From positions 46,817 through 110,816 of the forward strand of contig NZ_QEKI01000017.1 of NCBI RefSeq assembly GCF_003096355.1: DNA of 64,000 nt, written 5' to 3'. Below the pieces are notes generated by a model. It saw nothing but the letters and a program-made list of their open reading frames with translations, was not told where the DNA came from and made no database searches. Positions 1 through 12,220 of the stretch are shown here, one piece after another. Every line of letters begins with the position of its first letter. Positions within the stretch are counted from its first letter, which is position 1. The stretch is from Pontibacter virosus (GTDB lineage: Bacteria; Bacteroidota; Bacteroidia; Cytophagales; Hymenobacteraceae). The translations under genes and the position numbers were made by a program.

Positions 1-667
1 CGGGGTTTACCGTTCCTATCTTTTCTGTAAAAGAGACTTTCCATTCTCCTTCTGCTGGAATTTCCTTAAATACTTTGTCTACTCTTCCAACTGCAGAATC
101 AAGGCTAGCAACAGTTACTGCTATCCTTACTTGTGCTCCATCTGCACTATCTATCCATGGATGGTCAGGTATAGCATAATCTAGATTTAACGGCTTTTTA
201 GAATCAAAAAAAGCCTGAATCACTCGTCTATTAAATGGTTGTTTTATGCTGTTGGTAGTTATAAAACCAAATCTTTCTGCTTTTTCTGCTTGAACGATTT
301 CTGCTGCTTTTTGCCACCAGAACATAACGAAGTCTGCACTCTCTGGCACTGTACCTTTATATACTTTTCTAAGTGCATCTACATACCCATCACCCAAAGT
401 ACTACGCATTGTTTTGTCACCAATAAACGGCGGATTGCCGACAATAAAATCGGCTTCGGGCCAGGTGGCGGGTTTGGGGTCGAGGTAGTCGTAGGTGATG
501 GTGCGGGCGGTTTCGTCGGGTACTTCCTGGCCGGTAACAGGGTGCGGTTTGGTGCTGTGGCCGTCCCAGCGGGTAACGGGCTGTCCGTTGGCGTCGAGGC
601 GGGGTTTGCGCTCGGAGTAGCTCAGCACCGCGTCCTGCTGCTTTATGTTACCGTACTTCCTCGGGCA
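1..667 (-). pseudogene. DNA methyltransferase fragment (type IIG / Eco57I-like), partial
   Basis: An open minus-strand frame runs off the left edge. It contains adenine-methyltransferase motif IV (ADFIVGNPPFIG, near 425-455), then a stretch typical of large class I SAM-dependent DNA methylases (FVMFWWQKAAEIV; GFITTNSIKQ). Upstream the frame meets a TGA at 668-670 with no start codon or room for the N-terminal SAM-binding motif, because the sequence there becomes the 3' end of the neighbouring hydrolase gene. The visible part therefore lacks its N-terminal half. It could be a recombination-truncated gene or an assembly join. It is not a copy of the methylase at 47.6 kb, whose motif IV context differs (NPPYGILIG). 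Family assignment is firm; the functional state is inferred to be broken. Confidence 0.8.
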
Positions 668-1556
668 TCATGTGGATGTATTTCCAGCTTTTATCATACT
701 GCCCGTTTTCCAGGATTACCAGGTCAAAAGGACCAAACCGCTCACCTATAGTTTTAAAGTGGGAGTCGTAGCCGGAATCACCACCCATGTATATCCTTTT
801 CGTGGGAGTGGTTAATACATAAGACATCCACAGGGAAACATTTCTTTTAAAACCCCTGCCTGAGAAATGCCGTGCAGGAGCGGTATTTACCCTAAAGTCC
901 TTTTCTAACAAGATCTCTTCGTTCCAGTCTTTTTCTATTATTTTGTCGGCATTATAACCCCAGCGTTCCAGGTGAGCCCCCACTCCCAAGCCTGTTATTA
1001 CTTTTTTTACCTTAGGTTCAAGAGCCTCTACGGTTTCATAATCAAGGTGGTCCCAATGGTCGTGGGTAATGAAAAGGTAATCAATATCAGGTAAGTCCGC
1101 AGGCATATACCTGTCACTCCCTTTAAAGCTCCTCGTGGTGAATTTTACCGGAGATGCACTACCGCTCAACACAGGGTCTACAAGAAATTTCTTTCCGGCC
1201 AGCTGCATGAAATAAGAAGAATGTCCAAACCAGACAATTATATCTTCCTCAGGATTCAGGTTCAGGAGATCAATCTTTTTACCGGGCAAGCTATCAGAAG
1301 GTGTTCTGCTGGCCTTGTCTCCAAGCAGAAATTCTTTCATCATGGTAAAATAACTGGCTCCTTCCGTGAGCATGGGCGTAGGATTTAAATTCTGAAACTG
1401 CCCATTTTTGTAATTTGGAGAATTTTTTACCCTTTCCAGCCTGGGTCCTGTAGGAATACTGCCAAACTGCGGCTGCTGCATAAAGAGGTACACTGCCAGC
1501 ACAAGCACCAGAATAACAGCTAAAATAACAACCAACACACTCATAAGCTTGCGCAT
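648..1556 (-). CDS. Metallo-beta-lactamase-fold lipid hydrolase (NAPE-PLD/RomA-like), C-terminally truncated
   Basis: The 302-residue product has an N-terminal membrane anchor (about residues 5-25, LMSVLVVILAVILVLVLAVY) followed by a beta-lactamase-fold domain with the zinc motif HDHWDHLD near residue 166 and a later metal-ligand GGDSGYD. Spacing and context resemble the N-acylphosphatidylethanolamine phospholipase D-like family, which hydrolyses phospholipids or related esters. Relatives are usually around 370 residues. This copy stops just after MMPEEVR, where relatives continue with the last helices and the C-terminal histidine region, and the DNA there switches to a methylase reading frame. 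Activity is therefore doubtful. The substrate cannot be told from sequence. Confidence 0.8.
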   Translation of the reverse strand: MRKLMSVLVVILAVILVLVLAVYLFMQQPQFGSIPTGPRLERVKNSPNYKNGQFQNLNPTPMLTEGASYFTMMKEFLLGDKASRTPSDSLPGKKIDLLNLNPEEDIIVWFGHSSYFMQLAGKKFLVDPVLSGSASPVKFTTRSFKGSDRYMPADLPDIDYLFITHDHWDHLDYETVEALEPKVKKVITGLGVGAHLERWGYNADKIIEKDWNEEILLEKDFRVNTAPARHFSGRGFKRNVSLWMSYVLTTPTKRIYMGGDSGYDSHFKTIGERFGPFDLVILENGQYDKSWKYIHMMPEEVR

Positions 1557-1559
1557 CTT

Positions 1560-1731
1560 TATCTAAATAATCAACTTTTTTTAAATGTCGGACAGGCTTT
1601 TTCATACCAGCGATCTCCAGGACATCCCCTTTATACGCCCGGTTAATAGCATTGAGCATTGCCTGCCCTAACTCCAGTAAAGTGTAAATGCTTTTTTGCG
1701 CCAGTTTCCGTAATATTGGGATCATCCACAT
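1560..1731 (-). pseudogene. C-terminal remnant of an SDR/NAD-dependent epimerase-like gene
   Basis: A short minus-strand frame encodes ELGQAMLNAINRAYKGDVLEI followed by basic residues. This resembles the C-terminal tail of short-chain dehydrogenase or NAD-dependent epimerase proteins common in Bacteroidota (GKAMIN...GY...VLEIKDI). No Rossmann-fold N-terminus is present upstream, and the frame runs on into the hydrolase gene without a proper stop. I treat it as the decayed end of a lost gene. The family match is from memory and only moderately certain. Confidence 0.4.
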
Positions 1732-2326
1732 TGTGTATCTGTAATATTTAATGTTCTTCTTTTCAAGCGTAGGTGTTCCAGAAGTCTGGGCCGGATCTTA
1801 AACTTTTAAAAGAAGGCCTCATAAGGTCGTTTTCGGATTTCCCTTTTACCCTTCCCTTTTCTGCGCTATCCGTGCCTGCTCCGGACACAAAGCAAAACGT
1901 CATGTTGGTATTTAACCTGACCGGGTAGAAGCAGAATCGGTGGAGGAGGTAGGTAAGCCGGAGAAACACCTGGGGTTTAACGTTGTCACCAAACCTTTTG
2001 TTTTATCCCACTTAATGCTTACTTGCCTGCACAAAGTCTACAGCTTTATAGAACATTTTCTTTGGCGGTACTGAAAGTAGCAGGTAGTCTATTATCCTTG
2101 CAGCTACCGAAGCTATACTTTCTTTTTCGAAAAAGACCCGTAACGCTCGCCCCGTTCCTTATGTCGACTTCCTTCTGTTTGACATCCTCCCATTTTTATG
2201 ACTGGCCTAAAGTGGAGAATTACAGCTTCTGACACCGGTTTAATTTTTAGAGCGTTATTTGAAATTTTCCGTAATACCATCTATTTCAAAATTGTTTTTA
2301 TTAGACATAAAGGATAATTTTGTCGA
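1732..2326. other. Intergenic, no convincing gene
   Basis: About 600 bases with only short, low-quality frames on both strands. Just before the TetR gene a TTG at 2292-2294 and TAATTTTG at 2315-2322 are spaced 20 nt apart, as in a Bacteroidota promoter. The -7 box is so close to the ATG at 2327 that a transcript would be nearly leaderless, so I give this promoter low weight. Confidence 0.4.
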
Positions 2327-2920
2327 ATGAAAACTAATGCAAATTATGATGTGGTAAAAGCCGGCATCGTGAAAGCCAGCAAACAGGTTTTCAGGCGGTA
2401 CGGGTATACCAAGGTTTCCATGGATGATATTTCAAAGGCTGCCGCGAAAGGCCGTAGCACGATATATCATTACTTCAAGAACAAAAAAGAGGTTTTTGAA
2501 GCATTCGCAATCGGTGAATTCACTGAAATTATCCAGCAGGCCAAGGAGCAAATCCACCCAAATGCATCCTTGGCAGATAACCTCCTGGTGTACAATGCCA
2601 GTAAGTTAGATGGCTTGAAGGCCTTAGCTGCTGAATACGAGGGAATTTTAAGAGATCTTAGAGAGCAGGAGGGCTTGATTAGGCAACTTGGCAGAGTACT
2701 GCTTCGGGAAGAGTCTGAAGTGGTGCGGAGCCTGCTGCTTACCGGCATGGAAAGAGGGGAAATAGCAAAGTTGAGTAAAGAAGATCTGAATCTTTTGACA
2801 GAAATGATAGTAATAGCGTTGAGAAGCTTTGAACAGGAAATCTTTATCAATAACAGAATGACTGGTTTGGGAAACCGGCTAAAATGGCTTATTGACATCC
2901 TCATCAAAGGCCTGCAATGA
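2327..2920 (+). CDS. TetR/AcrR-family transcriptional regulator
   Basis: 197 residues. The N-terminus carries the TetR helix-turn-helix: VSMDDISKAAAKGRSTIYHY at about residues 30-49, followed by FKNKKEVFEAFA. The C-terminal ligand-binding half is all-helical and variable, as usual. It lies 64 bases upstream of the adaptor start of an RND efflux operon on the same strand, so it is most likely the local regulator that responds to a compound exported by the pump. The inducer cannot be predicted. The second TetR at 9.0 kb is clearly related in its HTH but not identical, so the two probably answer different ligands. Confidence 0.93.
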   Translation: MKTNANYDVVKAGIVKASKQVFRRYGYTKVSMDDISKAAAKGRSTIYHYFKNKKEVFEAFAIGEFTEIIQQAKEQIHPNASLADNLLVYNASKLDGLKALAAEYEGILRDLREQEGLIRQLGRVLLREESEVVRSLLLTGMERGEIAKLSKEDLNLLTEMIVIALRSFEQEIFINNRMTGLGNRLKWLIDILIKGLQ

Positions 2921-2984
2921 TTTTTTTTTCTTAAAGTTCGACAAAAATACTAAAAGTGTGCAAACGTTTAAATCTGATAACCCT

Positions 2985-4049
2985 ATGCATTGTTCAAAAC
3001 TACCTTTTGCAGCTGGTCTGTTGCTAACAATACTGAGTTCGTCCTGCAGTGATGAAGCGCAGACAGAGAAGGTGTTGCAGCCTGTAAGAGTAGAAACTCT
3101 GGCGTTAGCCACTGCGCAGGCACAAGGCGGTTCCATACAGTACACCGGCACTGTCAGGCCATCCAAGGCGGTTCGGCTGAGTTTCATGGTGTCTGGAAAC
3201 GTGGTATCAATACCGGTGGAGCAAGGGCAGTATGTGAAGAAAGGACAGCTGCTTGCAACCCTCGATGAAACTACCTACCGCCGCCAGTATGAGGCCCAGC
3301 TGGCGCAGCTGCGGCTGGCGGAAGAGAACTATAAGCGTGTGGCAGAAGTGTACAGCAAAGGCAGTATCGCGGAAATCAATATGCTGCAGGCCAGGTCTCA
3401 GTTTGAGCAGGCACAGGCGGCGGCCAGAGCCACTTACCAGAATATTGCTCACACAAAGTTGTATGCGCCCCAGAGCGGGTATATCGGGTCCAAATATGTG
3501 GAGGTCGGTTCGCTGGCAAGTCCGGGTGTGCCGGTAGTTGAGATTGTGGATATTTCGCCGGTAGTTGTGGAAGTGCCGGTGCCTGAAGCTGAAGTCAACT
3601 CCTATGCGCAAGGCGATACAGCCACCGTGCAGGTGCAGGCATCGGGAGGTGAAAAGAGGACAGGAACAGTGGATGAAGTGGCTGTGCTTGCAGCAGCGGG
3701 CACTCCCAACTATACTGTTAAAATCAGCCTGCCCAACCCGGAGGAGCAGCTAAAGCCAGGAATGGTAGGCACGGTAGTTTTTGAAAACAAAAAGGGCGAA
3801 GCGGCCGACGCAACAGGCAGCAGACAGATCATTGTGCCGGTTCAGGCAGTTCAGGCTGAGTTGAACGGGCAGAATTTTGTATATGTCGCCAGCCCGGATG
3901 GGCAGAAAGCCATCCGCAAAAACGTGCGCACCGGAAATTTGTATAACAGCGGCATTGAGGTGACAGAAGGCTTGCAAGGCTCCGAAACCTTGATTGTATC
4001 CGGCTACCATAAGCTTGCCGACAACAGTCCCATTCAAATCATCCGATAA
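2985..4049 (+). CDS. RND efflux periplasmic adaptor (membrane fusion lipoprotein)
   Basis: I choose ATG 2985 over an upstream in-frame start at 2892 because it gives a clean lipoprotein signal: hydrophobic core then the lipobox LSSSC (Cys21). The 354-residue product has the HlyD/AcrA layout: a beta-barrel and lipoyl half-motif (SFMVSGNVVSIPVEQGQYVK), an alpha-helical hairpin (about residues 95-140), the second lipoyl half (LYAPQSGYIG), then the beta-barrel and membrane-proximal domains. It links the inner-membrane pump encoded next to the outer-membrane channel. Seven bases separate its stop from the pump start, so the two are co-translated from one message. Confidence 0.93.
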   Translation: MHCSKLPFAAGLLLTILSSSCSDEAQTEKVLQPVRVETLALATAQAQGGSIQYTGTVRPSKAVRLSFMVSGNVVSIPVEQGQYVKKGQLLATLDETTYRRQYEAQLAQLRLAEENYKRVAEVYSKGSIAEINMLQARSQFEQAQAAARATYQNIAHTKLYAPQSGYIGSKYVEVGSLASPGVPVVEIVDISPVVVEVPVPEAEVNSYAQGDTATVQVQASGGEKRTGTVDEVAVLAAAGTPNYTVKISLPNPEEQLKPGMVGTVVFENKKGEAADATGSRQIIVPVQAVQAELNGQNFVYVASPDGQKAIRKNVRTGNLYNSGIEVTEGLQGSETLIVSGYHKLADNSPIQIIR

Positions 4050-4056
4050 ACAGCAC

Positions 4057-7000
4057 ATGAAAGGAAAAAGCAACATTGTGGAATGGGCGATGCAGAACAA
4101 AGCCCTTCCGCTCACTTTGGCAGCCGTACTGGTGATGCTCGGCATATACGCGCTCTTTAACATGCCCCGGAATGAGTTTCCCGAATTCACCATTCGCCAG
4201 GGCGTTGTGGTAGGAATTTACCCGGGGGCTTCCTCAGAGCAGGTAGAGCAGCAGCTCACCAAAAAGGTGGAAGAGTACCTGTTTAGCTTCAACGAAGTGG
4301 ATAAGACCAAGACCTATTCCTACTCCCGCGATGGCATGATGTACGTTTACGTGGAAGTGGCGGCGCGGGTAAATGACACCAACACCAGAGACTTCTGGAA
4401 TAAGCTAAAGAACGGCATGCCCTTGCTGCAGGCCCAACTGCCGAAGGAGGTGCGGGGCCTGTTTGTAAACAGCGACTTCGGCAGCACCTCCGCCGTTCTG
4501 TTGGCTGTTGAGTCTGAAACCCGGCCCTACAAAGATTTACAGCAGCATGTAGAGGAAATAGAAGATGAGCTGCGGGGGATTGAAAGCCTGGCGAAGATTA
4601 CCCGGGTCGGTACTTTGAATGAGCAGATCAGCATTTATGTAGACAACAGCAAGCTCATCAACTATGGCATAACCTCCGGGTCACTGATGCAGGCCCTGCA
4701 GCGGGAGGGGGCCATTAACCCGGCAGGAACTCTGGAGGGAAAGGTGATAGACCGTCCCATTCACTTGACATCCTTCTTCAAAACAGAGGCAGACCTGGCT
4801 GACCAGATCATCCGAAGTGACCCGAACGGAAATGTCATACGTCTGCGGGATATTGCAACCATCAAAAGGGAGTATGGCGAACCGGAATCATACGTGACGG
4901 CCAATGGAACCAAGGCCATCATCATTTCCATGGAAATGGCAGCAGGCAGGAACATCGTGCATTTTGGGGAAGAAGTAGAGGAGCGCCTGCAGCTAATTGA
5001 GCGCAACTTGCCCCCCGACATTCACATCACCAAGCTTGCCAACCAGCCAGAGGTGGTGGATGAGTCTATAGCCCATTTTATGAAAGAATTCGGTTATGCC
5101 CTGATTGGGGTGATTATAGTGGCCCTCCTGCTGCTGCCTTTTAGGGTAGCCTCTGTGGCGGCTGCTACTATTCCCATCACCATTGCCGCTACCCTGGCCA
5201 TTATGTACCTGCTGGGGTATGAGCTGAACACGGTGACACTGGCAGCCCTGATCATTGTACTGGGTATTGTGGTAGACGACCCTATTGTGGTTATCGACAA
5301 CCACGTGGAGAAACTGGACCAGGGCATGTCTGTCTGGGAGGCTGCCAGAAGCAGTGCGGTGGAACTGTTTCCCTCTGTGTTCACGGCAACGCTGGCCATT
5401 GCCGCCACCTTTGCGCCGCTCATGTTCTTCATGTCAGGTGTAGCCGCCGATTTTGTCGGCATGTTTCCTTATACTATCATTATTGCACTCTCGCTTTCGC
5501 TCATTATTTCGATGCTGCTGGTGCCGTACTTCAATACCCTTTTCATTAAAAAAGGACTGCACCTGCCCGGCGAAACAAAGGAAAAAGAGTCTATGCTGGA
5601 TAGGCTGCAGCGTGTGTTCAACCGCCATATCAGCAATGCCATCAACCATCCTGTGCTCACCACCATTTTCGGGATCCTTGCCTTTGTGATCGGGGTTGTA
5701 CTGATGGCGCTCCTGCCGCAGCAGCTATTCCCTAAAGTAGAGCGGAACCAGTTTGCCATGGAGATTTACCTGCCCAATGGCTATAACCTGCAGCAGACGG
5801 ACAGTGTTGTGAAAAAGATGGAAGGAATAATGGCACAGGACGAGCGCATTGTCTCCTACACCAGCTTTATAGGTACGTCATCGCCACGTTTCCATACGCT
5901 TTACGCCCCTAACTTGCCAGCGGAGAACTATGCGCAGGTGCTCATCAACACCACTACAGCAGAAACCACCGAAGAGGTGTTGGCCGAGTACGCAACAAAA
6001 TACAGCAACTTTTTCCCGGATGCCTATGTGCGCATGAAACAGCTGAACATGGTAAGTGCACCGGCACCCATCGAAGTACGCATTTCAGGCCAAGATCTGA
6101 CAGCATTGAAACAGGTAGGCGACCAGGTGATGCAGATAGGGCAGCACCAGCCGGGCATTACCTGGGTCAGGACAGATTACGAGGAAATGAAGGAAGGCAT
6201 CCAGCTGAATGTCAAGAATACCGAAGCAGCCAGACTGGGCCTAAGCAAGGAGGACATCGCCAATGTAGTCGCCATGAATATGCAGGGCCTGCCAGCCACG
6301 CAGGTGTGGGAAGGCAGCTATCCGCTGGATGTTTTAGTCAAGACATATGAAACGGCCAGAAATAACACGGGCGCCCTGCTGGAAACGCGTGTCCCGGTTC
6401 AGCAGTCGCAAACGGTAGTGCCGCTGCGGCAGGTGGCAGATATTTCACCGGTGTGGCACCAGGGCCAGATCGCACACCGCAATGGCGTCCGCACGCTCAC
6501 CGTCAGAATGGACATGGTGCAGGACGCGGTTGCCAACAACCTGCTGGGAGAGATGCGCCCTGAAATAGAAAGTCTGAAGCTGCCTGAAGGAGTGCGCATC
6601 AGCTATGGCGGAGAACTGGAGATGCAGGAAGAGAACCTCACCCCGATGGGGCTGTCGCTACTGATGAGCGTCGTGGTCATTTTCCTTATCCTGGTCTGGC
6701 ATTTCAAGCGCATCAAACATGCGCTGCTCAGCCTCATCACCATGCCACTTAGCATACTGGGCGCTGCTTTCGGGCTCATGCTGATGCAGTACCCCTTCGG
6801 CTTCACGTCTTTTCTGGGTTTACTGGCTTTGTGCGGTATAGTGGTACGGAACGGCATCATATTGATAGACTTTGCCGATGAGCTTCGTGAAAAGGAGGGT
6901 TTGTCGGTGAAAGAGGCGGCTCGTGTAGCGTCGGAGCGCCGTATGCGTCCCATCTTCCTCACCTCATCGGCGGCCGCAGTTGGAGTTATCCCCATGATTT

Positions 7001-7167
7001 TGAGTCGCTCAACGCTTTGGGGGCCGCTGGGAACCGTTATTTGCTTTGGTTTGCTTGTTTCAATGCTGCTGACGCTATTCGTGCTGCCCACCCTTTACTG
7101 GTTGTTCTTCAGAAAAGAAGACAATGAGGCAGCACATCAAGAGAAGGGTTTAACACCTACAGTTTAA
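4057..7167 (+). CDS. RND-family multidrug efflux permease
   Basis: Start placed at ATG 4057, directly after the adaptor; an upstream in-frame start at 3994 would overlap it. At 1036 residues it has full RND length, with the expected TM1, large periplasmic loop, TM2-7, second loop and TM8-12. In TM4 the proton-relay pair is present (GIVVDDPIVVIDNHVEK), and the TM10-11 region (GIVVRNGIILIDFADELREK) matches hydrophobe/amphiphile exporters rather than heavy-metal types. It should drive proton-coupled export of amphiphilic compounds from the inner membrane or periplasm through the adjacent adaptor and channel. Confidence 0.93.
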   Translation: MKGKSNIVEWAMQNKALPLTLAAVLVMLGIYALFNMPRNEFPEFTIRQGVVVGIYPGASSEQVEQQLTKKVEEYLFSFNEVDKTKTYSYSRDGMMYVYVEVAARVNDTNTRDFWNKLKNGMPLLQAQLPKEVRGLFVNSDFGSTSAVLLAVESETRPYKDLQQHVEEIEDELRGIESLAKITRVGTLNEQISIYVDNSKLINYGITSGSLMQALQREGAINPAGTLEGKVIDRPIHLTSFFKTEADLADQIIRSDPNGNVIRLRDIATIKREYGEPESYVTANGTKAIIISMEMAAGRNIVHFGEEVEERLQLIERNLPPDIHITKLANQPEVVDESIAHFMKEFGYALIGVIIVALLLLPFRVASVAAATIPITIAATLAIMYLLGYELNTVTLAALIIVLGIVVDDPIVVIDNHVEKLDQGMSVWEAARSSAVELFPSVFTATLAIAATFAPLMFFMSGVAADFVGMFPYTIIIALSLSLIISMLLVPYFNTLFIKKGLHLPGETKEKESMLDRLQRVFNRHISNAINHPVLTTIFGILAFVIGVVLMALLPQQLFPKVERNQFAMEIYLPNGYNLQQTDSVVKKMEGIMAQDERIVSYTSFIGTSSPRFHTLYAPNLPAENYAQVLINTTTAETTEEVLAEYATKYSNFFPDAYVRMKQLNMVSAPAPIEVRISGQDLTALKQVGDQVMQIGQHQPGITWVRTDYEEMKEGIQLNVKNTEAARLGLSKEDIANVVAMNMQGLPATQVWEGSYPLDVLVKTYETARNNTGALLETRVPVQQSQTVVPLRQVADISPVWHQGQIAHRNGVRTLTVRMDMVQDAVANNLLGEMRPEIESLKLPEGVRISYGGELEMQEENLTPMGLSLLMSVVVIFLILVWHFKRIKHALLSLITMPLSILGAAFGLMLMQYPFGFTSFLGLLALCGIVVRNGIILIDFADELREKEGLSVKEAARVASERRMRPIFLTSSAAAVGVIPMILSRSTLWGPLGTVICFGLLVSMLLTLFVLPTLYWLFFRKEDNEAAHQEKGLTPTV

Positions 7168-7184
7168 GTATACTATTTTCAGCT

Positions 7185-8477
7185 ATGAGGTTTTTCATAT
7201 ATACTATACTGCTGCTCATCGGGTACAGCAGCTATGCCCAGCAGCCCCACACCATTAGTCTGCAGCAAAGTAAAGAGGCTGCGCTTAAATACAGCAAAGC
7301 CATCCAGAACAGTGAGCTGGACATCGAGTCGGCTGAAGCAGGTATAAAAATTGCAAAAGCAGCTCATTTGCCCTCGGTAGACGTTACTGGCGTTGGTGTG
7401 TATGGCTTCAAGGACTTGGTGCCTGCTATGCCAGAAATGCTGCCAGAAGGTATCAATAACTTTTACATGGCTGGTGTGGCAGCTGTACAGCCTTTGTATA
7501 CAGGCGGCAAAATCAAAAGCTATAACGAGCTGGCGGAGCTGCAGCTGCAGGTAAATAAGCTACGCGCCCAGCAGTCGGTTGACTCTGTACTATTGATTAC
7601 TGCCCAGAAATACTGGAACCTGGTAAACCTGCAGGAACAGCACAAGGTGCTGGAAGCGAATGAGCGCCTGTTGGATACGCTCTTAAAGCAGCAGAACGAC
7701 CTGTTGGCTTCCGGCCTGATAGCCCGCAATGACCTGCTGAAAGTAAAGGTGCAACGAAGCCGCCTGTTGCTGAATAAAAGCCAGTTGGAGAGTGGTAAGA
7801 AGATAGCGCTGCTCGACTTCAGCCTGTATGTTGGTATACCATACGATTCATCTCTTGTGATGCAGGATACATTGGCGACAGACGTGTTACCACCTTTGTA
7901 CAGCCTTGGGCCGGACACATCGCTGGTGGAGAACAGTAACTACCAGCTTTTGCAGAAGATGCTGGAGGGTGAGCGGCTGCAAACAAGGCTCACCAAAGCA
8001 GATTATATGCCCACTGTTTCCATAGGAGTGAATGCGGCGCAGGCCGGCGTGCTGGACAGGGGGATCGGCAGCACGTTTGTTCCTCTCTCGTTTGGCATGG
8101 TCAGCATCCCTATCAGCGATTGGTGGAGTGAGGGCAAACATAAAATGAAGCAGCGTGCTATCAGTGAGCAGAAAGCGAAAAATAACTTTGAAAGCGTAAG
8201 CGATCAGCTGAAGGTGGGAATTACCAAAGCCTGGTATGATCTGGTGGATAGCCGCAAGGAAATTGCCTTTGCGCAAGAAAACCTGGAGCAGGCCAGCAGC
8301 AACCTGCAAGTAAGCCAGGACAACTATGCCAGTGGCTTGGCAAGTGTAACAGAGGTAATGGATGCGCAGGCTTTGTACCAGGAAGCTGCCAGCGCCCTGG
8401 CCAGAGCTTACGCTAACTTCCAGCTAAAGAAGGAGAGCTACGCCTATGCGAGTGGAATATCCTCGGGGCAGAGGTAG
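7185..8477 (+). CDS. TolC-family outer-membrane efflux channel
   Basis: 430 residues with a signal peptide (FFIYTILLLIGYSSYAQ). The body is two tandem outer-membrane-efflux repeats of long amphipathic helices, with YYTGGKI-like turns (LYTGGKIKSYNELAELQLQV) and the second repeat around ISDWWSEGKHKMKQRAISEQ. It starts 17 bases after the permease stop and ends the operon. No obvious terminator hairpin was found immediately downstream. It provides the outer-membrane duct for the adaptor and permease before it. Confidence 0.92.
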   Translation: MRFFIYTILLLIGYSSYAQQPHTISLQQSKEAALKYSKAIQNSELDIESAEAGIKIAKAAHLPSVDVTGVGVYGFKDLVPAMPEMLPEGINNFYMAGVAAVQPLYTGGKIKSYNELAELQLQVNKLRAQQSVDSVLLITAQKYWNLVNLQEQHKVLEANERLLDTLLKQQNDLLASGLIARNDLLKVKVQRSRLLLNKSQLESGKKIALLDFSLYVGIPYDSSLVMQDTLATDVLPPLYSLGPDTSLVENSNYQLLQKMLEGERLQTRLTKADYMPTVSIGVNAAQAGVLDRGIGSTFVPLSFGMVSIPISDWWSEGKHKMKQRAISEQKAKNNFESVSDQLKVGITKAWYDLVDSRKEIAFAQENLEQASSNLQVSQDNYASGLASVTEVMDAQALYQEAASALARAYANFQLKKESYAYASGISSGQR

Positions 8478-9000
8478 CATAAGCCCGTATCTCATGCAAA
8501 TATATGACAGTGGGTTTACTAACAATTAAATTGAAGAACTCTTCATAGAGACGACGTGCATTTAAAAGCTATTAATAGGAAGGATCTGCACAGGCATTAT
8601 GGCAGAAGAAACTCAGACAGATAAAAGATGCTTACCTTGAAGCAATGAGGACGCGAATCACTTGAAGTGGGTTAACAACACGCTTAGACAAAGTTTAGCA
8701 GCTTGGTGAGGGAGTTCATGTCTGTTTCTAAAGAACTTCCCTCTAACACATAAGTTAGTAAATGGTTTATCTGCAACTGTAACTTATCATTACATTTCTC
8801 AGAGGCTGTTTTTAATATTATTGTTGGCAGCGAATAGGAGGACTTTCGGGCTATGGCAAGGCTCCTTTTAAGTGGCATAGCAGCACTATGGCGAGAAAAT
8901 GACGAAGCCAGGTTCTGATGAATTCCCTTTGTAGCCCAATGAATAAATAAAGCAGTCTCTAATTACTACCAAGCTTATGTTAATTAATTATTAAATGTTG
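8478..9000. other. Intergenic, nothing recognised
   Basis: About 520 bases between the efflux operon and the second TetR gene. Frames on both strands are short and interrupted and I recognise no remnant. The stretch ends in the promoter of the next gene. Confidence 0.4.
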
Positions 9001-9030
9001 TACCTTTGGACCATAATACGATTTTGGTCT
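9001..9030 (+). promoter_or_regulatory. Promoter -7 box and candidate TetR operator
   Basis: TACCTTTG at 9001-9008 fits the Bacteroidota -7 box. It is followed at once by an inverted repeat GACCA (9009-9013) / TGGTC (9025-9029), in the right place for autoregulation by the TetR protein that starts at 9038. No clear TTG -33 element lies at the ideal distance. Confidence 0.5.
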
Positions 9031-9037
9031 ATTAGGT

Positions 9038-9631
9038 ATGAGCGATAATAAAGACGAGTGTATTAAAACGGAGATTCTGAACGAGGCTCAAAAGCTATTC
9101 ATCCGCTTTGGCTGGAGTAAAACTACCATGGAGGACATAGCGAAGGCCGCAGGGAAAGGGAAAAGCACGCTTTACTATTACTATAAAAGCAAGGAGCAGA
9201 TCTTTGACAGTGTGGTGACGCGTGAGATGGAAGAGGTGTTCCGTGTTACGAGCGGAGAAGTAGCCAAAGCGCAGACAGCCGAGGAAAAGCTGATGGCCAT
9301 TGGTATCACCAAGTTCCGGGCCATACAGAAAAATGCCAACCTCTTCAACGTCATCCGCGGGGAAGTTGAAGCGAACATTCACCACATCATGGAGCTGAAG
9401 AGGAGGTACGAGGCCCGGGAAATCAGCATGGTGCGCAACATTCTCAAGTTTGGGCTGGAGCGGGGAGAGCTTTCGCACTACACGGCCGATGATGTGGATG
9501 CTGTCGCGTTTGCCTTGGTATGTGCTTTCAAAGGAATCGAAATCGGTCTGCTGATCGAGAACAAGCTTACGGACTTTGAAGGCAGGATGGGGACGATCCA
9601 CAGTATTCTGATGCATGGCCTGAAGGCGTGA
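9038..9631 (+). CDS. TetR/AcrR-family regulator upstream of the sphingolipid operon
   Basis: 197 residues with a textbook TetR HTH (TMEDIAKAAGKGKSTLYYYY, about residues 30-49, then KSKEQIFDSV). The C-terminal domain is helical with no specific signature. It precedes the eleven-gene inositol-sphingolipid operon by about 250 bases on the same strand and has a possible autoregulatory operator just upstream. It is a plausible regulator of membrane-lipid synthesis, but control of the operon is inferred from position only. Confidence 0.92.
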   Translation: MSDNKDECIKTEILNEAQKLFIRFGWSKTTMEDIAKAAGKGKSTLYYYYKSKEQIFDSVVTREMEEVFRVTSGEVAKAQTAEEKLMAIGITKFRAIQKNANLFNVIRGEVEANIHHIMELKRRYEAREISMVRNILKFGLERGELSHYTADDVDAVAFALVCAFKGIEIGLLIENKLTDFEGRMGTIHSILMHGLKA

Positions 9632-9870
9632 CCTGATTGTAATAACTTTAGTTCGTCTTGCTTTTTTAGTCTCCCATGGCAACGTGATGGTTGATAGATA
9701 TAGCGATGACGCGGGTTTAGTTAGCTCTCTATGTTTAGGACTAACAAAACACAGAGAGGTGAAAATATTACTTAGTGCTAAAGTTTGTTTGTATATAACA
9801 AATCTTAACTTGTTTTATCCAATGAATCTCTAAACTGAAAGTAGAAGAAGAGTTCTATCGCTTACTTTAA

Positions 9871-12216
<2,346 letters not shown>

Positions 12217-12220
<4 letters not shown>

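Noticed and set aside
239..751. 170-codon plus-strand frame at the left edge
   Set aside because: Opposite strand to the methylase and hydrolase sequence, which have clear family motifs.
1763..2232. Two short frames upstream of the first TetR gene
   Set aside because: No recognisable motif or start context.
5434..5759. Antisense frames inside the RND permease gene
   Set aside because: They mirror a strongly coding gene; typical shadow frames.
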